64,000 bases of DNA, taken from assembly GCA_019454045.1 (NCBI GenBank), contig SKCR01051199.1:1-64000 (forward strand). The letters run 5' to 3'. Origin of the DNA: Zanthoxylum bungeanum (taxonomy: Eukaryota; Streptophyta; Magnoliopsida; Sapindales; Rutaceae). How positions within the stretch are numbered: position 1 is the first letter of the stretch; each line of letters opens with the position of its first letter. The notes beneath the pieces are model-generated. The model saw only the letters and a list, made by a program, of their open reading frames with translations, was not told the DNA's origin and made no database searches. Made by a program: the position numbers and the translations under genes. Shown here piece after piece: positions 22,725-31,352 of this stretch.

Positions 22725-23356
22725 TATTAATAGGAAAATAATTATTAAATGACGAAGAGGCATAGTGTCATTCAGGATGAAGAATGAAGAATGAATTGAC
22801 CTAGGACGATGCAACCAAGGACGATTCGATCAATATGTAAAAATCGTGAAGGACGAAGAAAGAACCTCCCAACAAGTGAAGGACGATGAAAGAAGAACAA
22901 ATATGCGGAGGTGTCTTGTAGTTACGATTAGGCCCACGACCTAACGGTTACAGCACAGTTTGGCAGTAATCCCCACAATCTAGCGGTTATTAGAGAACAC
23001 GACCCAGCAGTTGCATGCACGACCCAACATTTGCACATATGATCTAGCAGTTACACGCGATTTGGAGAAATGGGGGTTTAATGAGCCGAAGAAAGCGAAA
23101 CCACTTGAGCGATTAGCGGCACTATACACTATAAAGGGCTCATGCGTATGAAATGAGAAAGAAAAAACAAAAAAGACTCAAAATGAGCAAGTAGTTTAAA
23201 TTTAATGTATTTCTTAGCTTTGTAATCTTTAGAGCTGTAATCTGTGTACTTGCGCCCCTTGGAAGCATTTTCTTAGAATCAAACACCCCTTTCTGGGACT
23301 TTGTCTCAGGAAGTTTGGAACCTTATACGCGTACTAACAAAAAAATAGTGCGAACA
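22725..23356 (+). repeat. Tat element 3' LTR
   Basis: It starts TATTAATAGG and ends GTGCGAACA, matching the 5' LTR over its length, with scattered substitutions and one fewer CAGTTG unit. TATAAAGG is at 23130-23137. Confidence 0.9.
23130..23137 (+). promoter_or_regulatory. TATA box of Tat 3' LTR
   Basis: TATAAAGG, matching the box in the 5' LTR. Confidence 0.6.
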
Positions 23357-23361
23357 GCCTC
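23357..23361. repeat. Target-site duplication of the Tat element, right copy
   Basis: GCCTC, identical to 15042-15046. Confidence 0.9.
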
Positions 23362-23368
23362 ACAAAAA

Positions 23369-23609
23369 TGAGTCACATGCTTTGTAATATAAGTGAATAA
23401 TAAATAATTCCAAAACCAAAACCAAAAATGAGTCACATTTGTGTTGAAGAGCTCATAGCTCATAATTAAGCATACTACTATTTATATATTGCATTGCTCG
23501 GCCGGCTAAAACAAAAAATACATCGCCATTTTTATAATACATAAGATATAAGTTCAAAAAGTGCCGGCGAATTGTATGTCCTTTCCAATACCATGCATCT
23601 CTATATAAA
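23369..23609 (+). promoter_or_regulatory. Host-type promoter-like stretch (GCN4-like, RY-like, TATA)
   Basis: Two TGAGTCA motifs (23369-23375, 23429-23435) sit in a direct repeat of AAAAATGAGTCACAT. A CATGCA core (23592-23597) and a TATATAAA box (23602-23609) follow, and an ATG lies about 60 bp further on. TGAGTCA (GCN4/bZIP) and CATGCA (RY core) are typical of seed-expressed plant promoters. All are short motifs, so this is suggestive only. Confidence 0.4.
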
Positions 23610-23667
23610 ACCCTAATGCGCAGAACCTAATAAGCAACTTTCTTTTGACAAACCATAATTCCTATGC

Positions 23668-23733
23668 ATGATGACCATTTCCAACCTCTTCTTTCTTCTA
23701 TTCGTCTTCTTCTACATTTTCATTCACAATTAG
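23668..23733 (+). pseudogene. Signal-peptide-like mini-ORF, probable start of a decayed host gene
   Basis: 21 codons, MMTISNLFFLLFVFFYIFIH plus one residue, then TAG. The very hydrophobic core after a short polar start looks like a secretory signal peptide. If the TAG is read through, the frame goes on IEAATIKGW and meets another stop, so the sequence may be a first exon that lost its coding capacity. An ATG four bases upstream (23664) opens a different, less signal-like frame. After about 23800 the sequence changes to AT-rich non-coding. I do not recognise the family. Confidence 0.35.
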
Positions 23734-24092
23734 ATTGAAGCCGCGACAATAAAGGGCTGGTAGATCGAGTGAAATGGGGAACTCGAAACAGGAGCGCCTT
23801 GCATTAATAAATATTTACAAAATCATAATTTTGGTCCTTAAACATTTTTTAGGTTACAATTTAGTCCTATAGAATAGATATCCTGACTTCGCCCCTGCTT
23901 TGTAGAGCCATCTAGCCGTTGGCAAAGCGTCTCGTGCATTGTCGGGTATTATTAGAATTCTGGTAGCATGCAGTTGTAGCTGCAAATGATCAATATTCAT
24001 CAGTGTGTTGTACTGTTACTAGATGTTGATCAGTTTGTAAAATTTTTTACCAATGAAACCCTATTCTAAATATTGAGCGTTAGTGATATAAT
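23734..24092. other. Spacer left of element E
   Basis: No coding signal or repeat recognised. Its last bases (24088-24092, ATAAT) may be the left target duplication of element E. Confidence 0.5.
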
Positions 24093-26646
24093 TGTTGGAA
24101 ATGGTGATCGAGCACCATTCACTTTTTGTAGAAATATTTGATATTTATGCAATATAATATTTATTTTATCATGGTTATTTATTTATTAATATGGTAAAAC
24201 TCTTACTTTATTTATATATTGTAAATCTAAGAGTTGAATTACTTTAAGAGTTAGAGATTTCGAGTTATACTCGGAACCTTATATGAATTTAGTAAAGACC
24301 CGAGAGTTACAACATATGATGATATAGTTGCAAGAATTGCAAATGGTGTTGAGAAATATCACACATTCTCTCGAATATAAATTATTCTTAGTCTAGATAT
24401 ATTGACATGGGTCGGTCATTATATTGGTAAGAGTAGTGCATTGTCTATATATGTAATGGACATATGGTTTGTCTCAACAAACTGTGAGCTTAGCAGAAGT
24501 TCGTATAAAAATGCAGATATTCATTAGTTGAATGAATATTGAATTAACTCATAAAATATGACTAATAGATATTCCATAAAACTGTCAATAGTTATCTTTT
24601 CGAGTTGAGTTATTGTGGTCCTTTGACTTGAGACACCACGGTGGTCTTGTGAATGATCCTCTATGCCTGATACCATGCATGTCAGAGACCTTTCATGGTC
24701 TGACCGCTGGATGTCTGTTAGGTATAGACCGATACTCACCAAGGTCGGTGTGTGTTAATATGAGGATTCGTTAGTCCATATGGTTGGATTTTATTTCCAG
24801 AAATTTTCAGAATATATTCCGGAAAACTTTTGGCCGAAAGTTCGTTGAAGAAATTGTTTCTTAACATTATAAATAATATTCAAAAAGAGTTTTGCTATAT
24901 TATTTATTAATGGAATATAAGGATAAAAAATTTCATATATTGAGTAGATAAGGTTTTGACAGTATAACTATAACCTTACTCAATTGGAAACGTTAATGAC
25001 GAAGGGATTATACATTAGTGTTTTAACCTCGACTTGTATGGTTCGACGTGTCGTGTTGTTTAGTCATGATTTGTAGGTGGGCAGGCCTCATGAATATATG
25101 TACGGATATATGTGATAAATAAGTATATATATAAGTAACAACCGAACGTGAGTCTAGAGAGTTCCACTATATTAAGTTTACTCGTTGAGCACTAGAGCGA
25201 CCTCTCGTCAAATGTTGACAAAGTATTTTGAGGTATTTAGGATTAAATTGTTTAATCCGATAATTCATGAGATGAATTGAATTAATTAATTTTATATCAA
25301 GAGTTGATATAATTTTATTGTTTAATAAATGTAAATTTGATTTACATTAAATTAGTAATTATTTTGTGAATTAATTTAATTGTAAATTAATATACAATAT
25401 TAATTACTTAGCTTATACAATTGATTAATTAAAGTAAATTGGATTGTTTAGTTAAAGTAACTAAATGATTAATAAAAAGGTAACTTAGTTAACTAAGTTG
25501 GTGAGATTTATTTAATCTTGGTTAAGTTGTTTTTTTGAAACAAGTGGTGTAGGAAAAAGATGCTCTTATACCATAGTTATTTTATACACCATGGTTAATT
25601 AATTGTTTTAATTTTATTTTTCATTATTTTGATTAATAAACAAACAAAATAAAACAAAAGCAAATTACTTCACTTTTTTGACTTTTACAAGCCACTGCCA
25701 TTTTGAAAAACAAAAAAATGAAAACAACTTTCTCTCCCAAAACAAGATACTGCCGAGAGTTTGAGAAGCTTCAAGGGGTTTCTTCTTTTTTTTTTTGATC
25801 AAAATCCAAGCCAATAATCTCATCAAATATTACCCTACATATAATCAAGTCCATAGAATTAATCCCTAAGTGTTAATGGTTATTTTATGTTTTTGAGGTT
25901 TTCTTTTTCCTAGGGTTTTAAGAGTTAAAATTTGGGGAAAAGTTGGTTGTTATTCTTGAGTGATCAAACCACCTTTTGATCACCAAGATTTGTTCTTGGA
26001 GAAGCTCAATTTGGTGGAGGAAGAAGGGATTTGAAAGGACTCAAAGCTTGGAAGAATTGGAAAAACTTGGATGCAACCATTCTCAAATTGGAAAGGCTTG
26101 AAAGAAATTGTTGGTAAAATTTAATTTGTAAATTTATTGTTCAATTTCTTGATGATTATAGTTGAGAAAAATTGTTGTGGTTTGTTGGATTAATTGGAAG
26201 CATGTAAGTGAGGAATTAGAAGCTTTTAAGTGTTGGAAAATTAGTATATAATTGATATGTTAATTTTGAATGCTTGGATTGATTTTTCAAGAGTTGGAAA
26301 ATTATTTTGTATGCTTGAATTAATTTTTCAAGTGTTGAAAAAAAATTAATTTTAGTATATTTGGATTATTTTCAAGTGTTGGAAATAATTATGATGCTTA
26401 GATTAATTTGTCAAAAGTTGGTAGATTGATTTAAGTGTGTTGAAATTTTTAAATGGACTTATGGTAATTTTTAATACATGAAAATGTTTTAATGCATTGG
26501 AAATTTTAAGTTTGTAATTAAAAATTTTAAACCCACCGTTTTAAGGACTGCCGAAAATTAAAACAAAAAAAAATATTTTACTCACTCGCGATTTGATCTC
26601 GGGCGGGTTTCCACTGCGCTCGGGTTTGTCCGTTCCTCACTCAACA
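24093..26646 (+). repeat. Element E 5' LTR
   Basis: It starts TGTTGGAAATGGTGATCGAG and ends CTCACTCAACA beside the primer site. It contains blocks shared with family B and D LTRs (about 24608-24760 and 25020-25210) and a degenerate tandem repeat in U5 (26220-26445). Confidence 0.9.
26220..26445 (+). repeat. Degenerate tandem repeat in element E U5
   Basis: Four to five units of about 45-55 bp built on GCTTGGATTGATTTTTCAAG and AGTTGGAAAATTA, with drift between units. The same array is in the 3' LTR (about 33480-33705). Confidence 0.65.
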
Positions 26647-26648
26647 AG

Positions 26649-26660
26649 TGGTATTGGAGC
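26649..26660 (+). promoter_or_regulatory. Primer binding site of element E
   Basis: TGGTATTGGAGC, two bases after the LTR: the initiator Met tRNA site TGGTATCAGAGC with two changes. Confidence 0.7.
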
Positions 26661-27413
26661 GATACGTCCTTCTAATTGTTCATGTTCCTTACAATTTTTC
26701 TCAAAGTTATAAAATGCTCATGCATACATTTAATTATGAATTACATGTTTTAGGCATTTTTGGACATGCATACATTTTATATATTTGTGTGCATTTGACT
26801 TTTAAAAAAAAAAAAATCTCTACGCTAGATTATTAAGTGTCATTATTTTAGTTGAAAATATGACATGGTCTGGCTTGTCTATACGGTGTTACTAAAACCA
26901 TTGTGATTATTCCCAATATTGCTAAAGCGTGAGGGTTTGATTATAATGTTTTGTACTATTCCGATTAAGCATAAGATGAGTCGAATTTAAGAGAAAGTAT
27001 TATCCAATATTGCTAAAGCGTGAGGTTAATATTAGTATCTTACTTTCGGCAATAGACAAGTTGATCTAAAAAATTGAACTATCCAATATTGCTAAAGCGT
27101 GAAGATGAGATTCGATTTAGGACCGAATATAAGAGTTGTATGAGATGCAATTGACAATAGTTGTCTACCTTCTCGAATTTACAAAGGTCAATATTGCTAA
27201 AGTGTGAGAATTGCGTAAATATCAAGAATGATCTACTTTGCTTTGTGAGATTTAAGAGTTAAATTTCCGTATTCTTGTTTGTAAAGATTATAAAGAATAT
27301 GTAAGACAATGCGAGGGCACTTTATAGAAAAAGTAAATCCATATTCTATTTAGTGTTTTTATCATGATATTTAAATATTAATTTCTGCTTTATTTTATCC
27401 TTGTGTAGACAGA
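26661..27413 (+). other. Element E leader with four direct repeats
   Basis: Non-coding leader between primer site and gag. CAATATTGCTAAAGCGTGAG or a close variant occurs at 26913-26933, 27004-27024, 27083-27103 and 27188-27208 (about 80-105 bp apart). The first two units are exact; the third and fourth carry one or two changes. Confidence 0.75.
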
Positions 27414-28100
27414 ATGTCGGTGTCGAACCCGCTTTCGCGTATACTTGATACGCATAGGCTCCAGGGTGTTGTTAACTATAATGTTTGGCTCATGAATCTC
27501 TGAATTCTTTGCCAAGCAGAGTAACTTGAATATGTTCTTGATCGTCCAATGCCCGCAAGGGTTTCGGATAACGCTTTAGATGAAGAACGTGAGGCGTTCA
27601 TCAAATGGAAGGATGATGTCATACATCTTGGGATCTATGGTGCCGGAACTACAGAGGAAGTATATGTCGATGCCTGATTCCGGATCTATTTTGATGCATA
27701 TGAAGGAACTATTCAGTGATCGACCACAGGTAGAGATGCATAGGGTGGCTATCGAGCTTTTCCATACTTTCCTCCCGGAGGGAAAACTTGTTATCCCACA
27801 TGTGATGAGGCTAATAGACTGTATCGAAGAGCTTGAAAGGATGGATGTTCCTATTGATAACCGCCTCGGGAATATGTGATGCTCGCATCTCTTCCTACGT
27901 CTTTCAATGACCTTATCGTTAACTTTAAGATGCTTCCCCACCTATTCTGAGTTGCAGAACATGTTGCTGACGGCTCAAGAAGACATGAATAAGAATAGTT
28001 CTGCTTCATGGTCACTGGTGGTTCTTCTTCTGGACCTTCTCAGGCTTCTCATAAGCCAGCAGGGAAGAAACAGAAAAAGAAGAAGAAAGTTAAAGGTAAA
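27414..28100 (+). pseudogene. gag: Element E gag
   Basis: The probable start is ATG at 27414 (MSVSNPLSRILDTHRLQGV), stopped after 29 codons. Later frames continue gag: ILGSMVPELQRKYMSMPDSG, FLPEGKLVIPHVMRLIDCIE and ELERMDVPIDNRLGN in 27580-27879, then SELQNMLLTAQEDMNKNSSA at about 27950-28000 in a shifted frame. At least three frame changes and one stop. This is the UBN2-type Copia capsid protein, which forms the particle. It shares ILGSMVPEL with family B gag. Confidence 0.85.
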
Positions 28101-28838
28101 TGTCTAAAGGTTGCTTCCGCAGGGGTTTCTAAGCCAAAGGTGAAGACAGATGTTGCAAAAGGAAAATGTTTCCACTGCGACATGCTTGGACACTGGAAAC
28201 GCAACTGTCCGAAATATTTAGCCTCTTTGAAGAAAACTCCCTCAGGTATTTGTTTTCCTATTATTGACATTACACTTGCTTTTGATTCTAGTTCGACTTG
28301 GGTGTTGGACACCGCTTGTCCCTCTCACATTTGCAATTCGTTGCAGGATCTGAGGGAAACTAGAAGATTGAAGCCGGGAGAGATCCAGCTGCGAGTAGGG
28401 AATGGAGATTCTCTACAAGTTGAAGCAGTAGGAATTTTGTTTTTGAAACTCTCTGATGAATGTAATATTAAACTTAATAACTGTTATTTTGTGCCGACTA
28501 TGATACGGCAAATCATCTCACTTCTTGTACTTGACAGCGAAGGATTTCATGTAAATATTAAAGATGGTCTTTTGAATTTATATGATAATGTGAATGTTTT
28601 GCTTGTTTCATGTCCCATGGTTGATGGTCATTACATTCTTACCAAAAATCGTGATGTCTTTACTATAGACAAATCTAAAAGCAAAAGATCGAAAGAAATA
28701 AATAACACAGAACTTTGGCATATGAGATTAGGTCATATAGGCATAAAACGCCTAACCAAACTAGTTAAGGATGGTGTGATATCGGATCTAACCATAGAAC
28801 TTTACCAGTTTTCGAATATTGTATTCAAGGTGAAATGA
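28008..28838 (+). pseudogene. pol: Element E zinc knuckle, protease and GAG-pre-integrase
   Basis: An open frame of 276 codons. Lys-rich residues 20-35 precede a complete CX2CX4HX4C knuckle (Cys54, Cys57, His62, Cys67; CFHCDMLGHWKRNC). Residues 98-103 are WVLDTA: the protease Asp101 is kept, but DTG is DTA. The GAG-pre-integrase pattern LWHMRLGHIG starts at residue 236 with His238 and His243. The frame ends just before its two-Cys half because of a one-base frameshift near 28806; the Cys part continues in the next frame. It includes the gag C-terminus and is not an independent gene. Confidence 0.85.
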
Positions 28839-29640
28839 CCAAATCCTTATTTAGTGGTGTTGGACACCGTGCTAATGATTTATTGGAACCTGTACATTCC
28901 GATGTATGTGGTCCTTTAAATCATGCTTCCATGGGTGGGTTTCAATACTTTGTAACTTTTATCGATGATTTGTCACGATATGGTTATGTGTTTCTTATGA
29001 AACATAAATCGGAAACTTTTAAAAAGTTCAAAGAATACCGATTTGAAGTAGAGAAACAAACCGGAAAACTCTTGAAATTCCTTCGATCAGATCAGGGCTG
29101 TGAGTACATGAGCAGTGAGTTCATGAGTTATTTAAAAGAGAATGGGATTCTCGCTCAGTATGCTCCTCCAGGCACTCCTCAACACAATGGTGTTTCGGAG
29201 AGGAGGAATCAAACTTATTAGATATGGTTCGATCGATGATGAGTTTTACTGATCTACCAATATACTTGTGGGGCCATGCTCTAGACACTGCCGCTCATCT
29301 TTTGAACAAGTTCCATCGAAAGCCGTTCCGACTACTCCGTATGAGTTATAGACTGGAAAGAAACCGAGTCTTAAGTATGTTAAGATTTGGGGTTGTCATG
29401 CCTATGTAAGAGTTGCACAGCGGGATAAACTTGCACCTAGAGGGTACAAGTATCGATTCATTGGATATCCTAAAAATTCCATGGGATATCAGTTCTATGA
29501 TCCCGAGAACCGAAATGTGTTCGTTGCTCGAAATGCAACTTTCTTAGAAACACAATTTGTGTTAGAAAGTGCAGATCATATAATGATTGATTTAGATGAA
29601 GTCAAACAAAATAACATTGAATCGACGATAGAACCAGAAG
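28806..29640 (+). pseudogene. pol: Element E integrase
   Basis: The frame 28835-29221 carries the catalytic core: VHSDVCGPL (Asp23), LRSDQGCEY (Asp86) and PQHNGVSERRN (Glu122), a D,D-35-E arrangement as expected for integrase. A one-base deletion after SERRNQT gives an early stop at 29219. The next frame (29224-29409) reads MVRSMMSFTDLPIYLWGHAL, and further frames give RDKLAPRGYK, the FIGYP block and FVARNATFLE up to about 29560. It inserts cDNA into host DNA; split here by at least three frame changes. Linker sequence runs to the stop at 29648. Confidence 0.85.
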
Positions 29641-29654
29641 TTCAATAAGATGAT

Positions 29655-31340
29655 ATGCCTTTGACACAACCACCTCGTAGGTCACAAAGGATATCGAGAC
29701 CCCCTGTCAAGTACAGGACGTCATCTGATGATACACTCGATGTTTTCTTAATTGAAGAAAATGATCCCTTAACTTACAGAGAGGCGATGTTAGACATCGA
29801 TGCGGAGAAATGGATGGAAGCTATGAAATCCGAGATTGCCTCAATGCATGATAATCAAGTCTGGGACTTGGTTCCGCTTCCCGACGGAATTGTTCCTATC
29901 GGTTGTAAATGGGTTTACAAGAGGAAGCGGGGGCCCGATGGAAAGGTTGAAACCTTTAAGGCCCGACTAGTAGCAAAAGGATATACTCAGAAATCAGGTA
30001 TTGATGATGAGGAAACATTTTCTCCTGTAGCCATGCTTAAGTCAATCATGATTTTATTAGCTATTACCGCACACTATGATTATGAAATTTGGAAGATGGA
30101 TGTGAAAACGGCTTTTCTGAATGGAAATCTTGAGGAAGATATCCATATGGAACAACCTGAGGGATTCACATTCGCCAAAGATCCTAATATCATATGTAAG
30201 CTTAAAAGGTCTATTTATGGACTTAAACAAGCTTCCCGTAGTTGGAATATTCATTTTGATGATATGATCAGATCGTCTGGTTTCATTAAGAATGGAGAGG
30301 AATCTTGTGTATATAAAAAGGTTAATGGGAGCATGGTAGTCTTCTTAGTGCTTTATGTTGATGGTATACTTATTATCGGAAACGATATAGGTATGTTACA
30401 ATCTGTCAAAGCCTATCTCAGTAAGAATTTCTCCATGAAGGATTTGGGAGAGGCCTCTTATATACTAGGTATAAAGCTTTATAGAGATAGAGTGAGGAGG
30501 TTGATAGGACTCTCTCAGTCCAAGTACATTGATTTGATCTTAGAAATGTACAACTTTGTTGACTGTAAGACAGTCAATGTGCCTTTCAAACATGGTATTC
30601 ATCTGTCTAAGAAAATGTGTCCTAAGACAGATGATGAAAGGGCTAAAATGCTTAGCCAGCCTTATGCTTCCGCTGTTGGTAGCATAATGTATGCCATGTT
30701 ATGTACCAGACCTGATATCAGCATGGCTATAAGTGTTACAAGCCGTTATCAGTCTGATCCGGGTCAGGACCATTGGATGGCTGTGAAACATATTCTGAAA
30801 TACCTTAAGGGTACAAAGGATAAGTTTCTCATTTATGGAGAAAATGACTTACAATTGAGAGGTTACACGGATTCAGATTTTCAATCTGATCCAGATGATA
30901 GAAAGTCTACATCTGGGTTTGTGTTTTCTCTCAATGGCGGTGCCATTAGTTGGAAAAGCACTAAACAGGGTTCGACTGCTGATTCCACCACCGAGGCAGA
31001 ATACATTGCTGCTTCAGAAGCTGCAAAGGAAGCTGTCTGGATCAAAAAGTTTGTTGCGGAGCTTGGAGTAGTCCTATCTATAGTAGATCCTATTCCGTTA
31101 TTCTGTGACAAAAATGGTGCAATAGCTCAAGCCAAGGAACCTCGCGCTCATCAGAAATCTAAGCATGTGGAACGAAAGTATCACATAATTAGAAAAATTT
31201 TGGCTAGAGGTGATATTATAGTTTGTAAAGTACGAACAGAAGCAAATGTAGCGAATCCACTGAATAAAGCCTTAACTCCCAAGGTGTTTGAGAAACACGT
31301 GGAGTCCATGGGTATTAGATACCATCGTGAATGGCACTAG
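29655..31340 (+). CDS. pol: Element E reverse transcriptase-RNase H (open, but catalytically altered)
   Basis: 561 codons without a stop, the longest frame in the window. The N-terminal linker has RRSQRISRPPVKY (residues 8-20). RT follows: GCKWVYKRKRGPDG, KARLVAKGYTQKSG, WKMDVKTAFLNG, IYGLKQASRSWN, then LVLYVDGILIIGND. The catalytic YVDD is YVDG (Asp236 kept, Gly237), so polymerase activity should be lost. RNase H follows with YTDSDF, TTEAEYIAASEA and FCDKNGAIAQA, then VANPLNKAL, where the last catalytic Asp of VADPLTK is Asn534. The chosen ATG is within the polyprotein and is not a natural start. The stop lies 12 bp before the 3' LTR, as is usual in this group. Confidence 0.9.
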   Translation: MPLTQPPRRSQRISRPPVKYRTSSDDTLDVFLIEENDPLTYREAMLDIDAEKWMEAMKSEIASMHDNQVWDLVPLPDGIVPIGCKWVYKRKRGPDGKVETFKARLVAKGYTQKSGIDDEETFSPVAMLKSIMILLAITAHYDYEIWKMDVKTAFLNGNLEEDIHMEQPEGFTFAKDPNIICKLKRSIYGLKQASRSWNIHFDDMIRSSGFIKNGEESCVYKKVNGSMVVFLVLYVDGILIIGNDIGMLQSVKAYLSKNFSMKDLGEASYILGIKLYRDRVRRLIGLSQSKYIDLILEMYNFVDCKTVNVPFKHGIHLSKKMCPKTDDERAKMLSQPYASAVGSIMYAMLCTRPDISMAISVTSRYQSDPGQDHWMAVKHILKYLKGTKDKFLIYGENDLQLRGYTDSDFQSDPDDRKSTSGFVFSLNGGAISWKSTKQGSTADSTTEAEYIAASEAAKEAVWIKKFVAELGVVLSIVDPIPLFCDKNGAIAQAKEPRAHQKSKHVERKYHIIRKILARGDIIVCKVRTEANVANPLNKALTPKVFEKHVESMGIRYHREWH

Positions 31341-31352
31341 ATCAAGTGGGAG
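31341..31352 (+). promoter_or_regulatory. Polypurine tract of element E
   Basis: ATCAAGTGGGAG directly before the 3' LTR. Family B (CAAGTGGGAGTT) and family C (CAAGTGGGAGAT) use nearly the same tract. Confidence 0.75.

Larger units (their letters stand above)
15047..23356 (+). mobile_element. Tat-lineage Ty3/Gypsy retrotransposon, integrase-deleted
   Basis: LTRs of 651 and 632 bp are flanked by a perfect GCCTC duplication. In order: 5' LTR, primer site, gag with a Tat-type CX2H...HX4C finger, protease, RT, RNase H, a second archaeal-type RNase H, an antisense ORF, a polypurine tract and the 3' LTR. The double RNase H and the antisense plant-mobile-domain ORF place it in the Tat group. No integrase is found between 21265 and the antisense ORF, so an internal deletion removed it. 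Stops and frameshifts occur in every domain. Confidence 0.9.

Noticed and set aside
23734..23800. Reading IEAATIKGW after the mini-ORF as the start of a GH18 (class V chitinase) protein
   Set aside because: Only a handful of residues resemble the family and two stops interrupt them; too little to assign.
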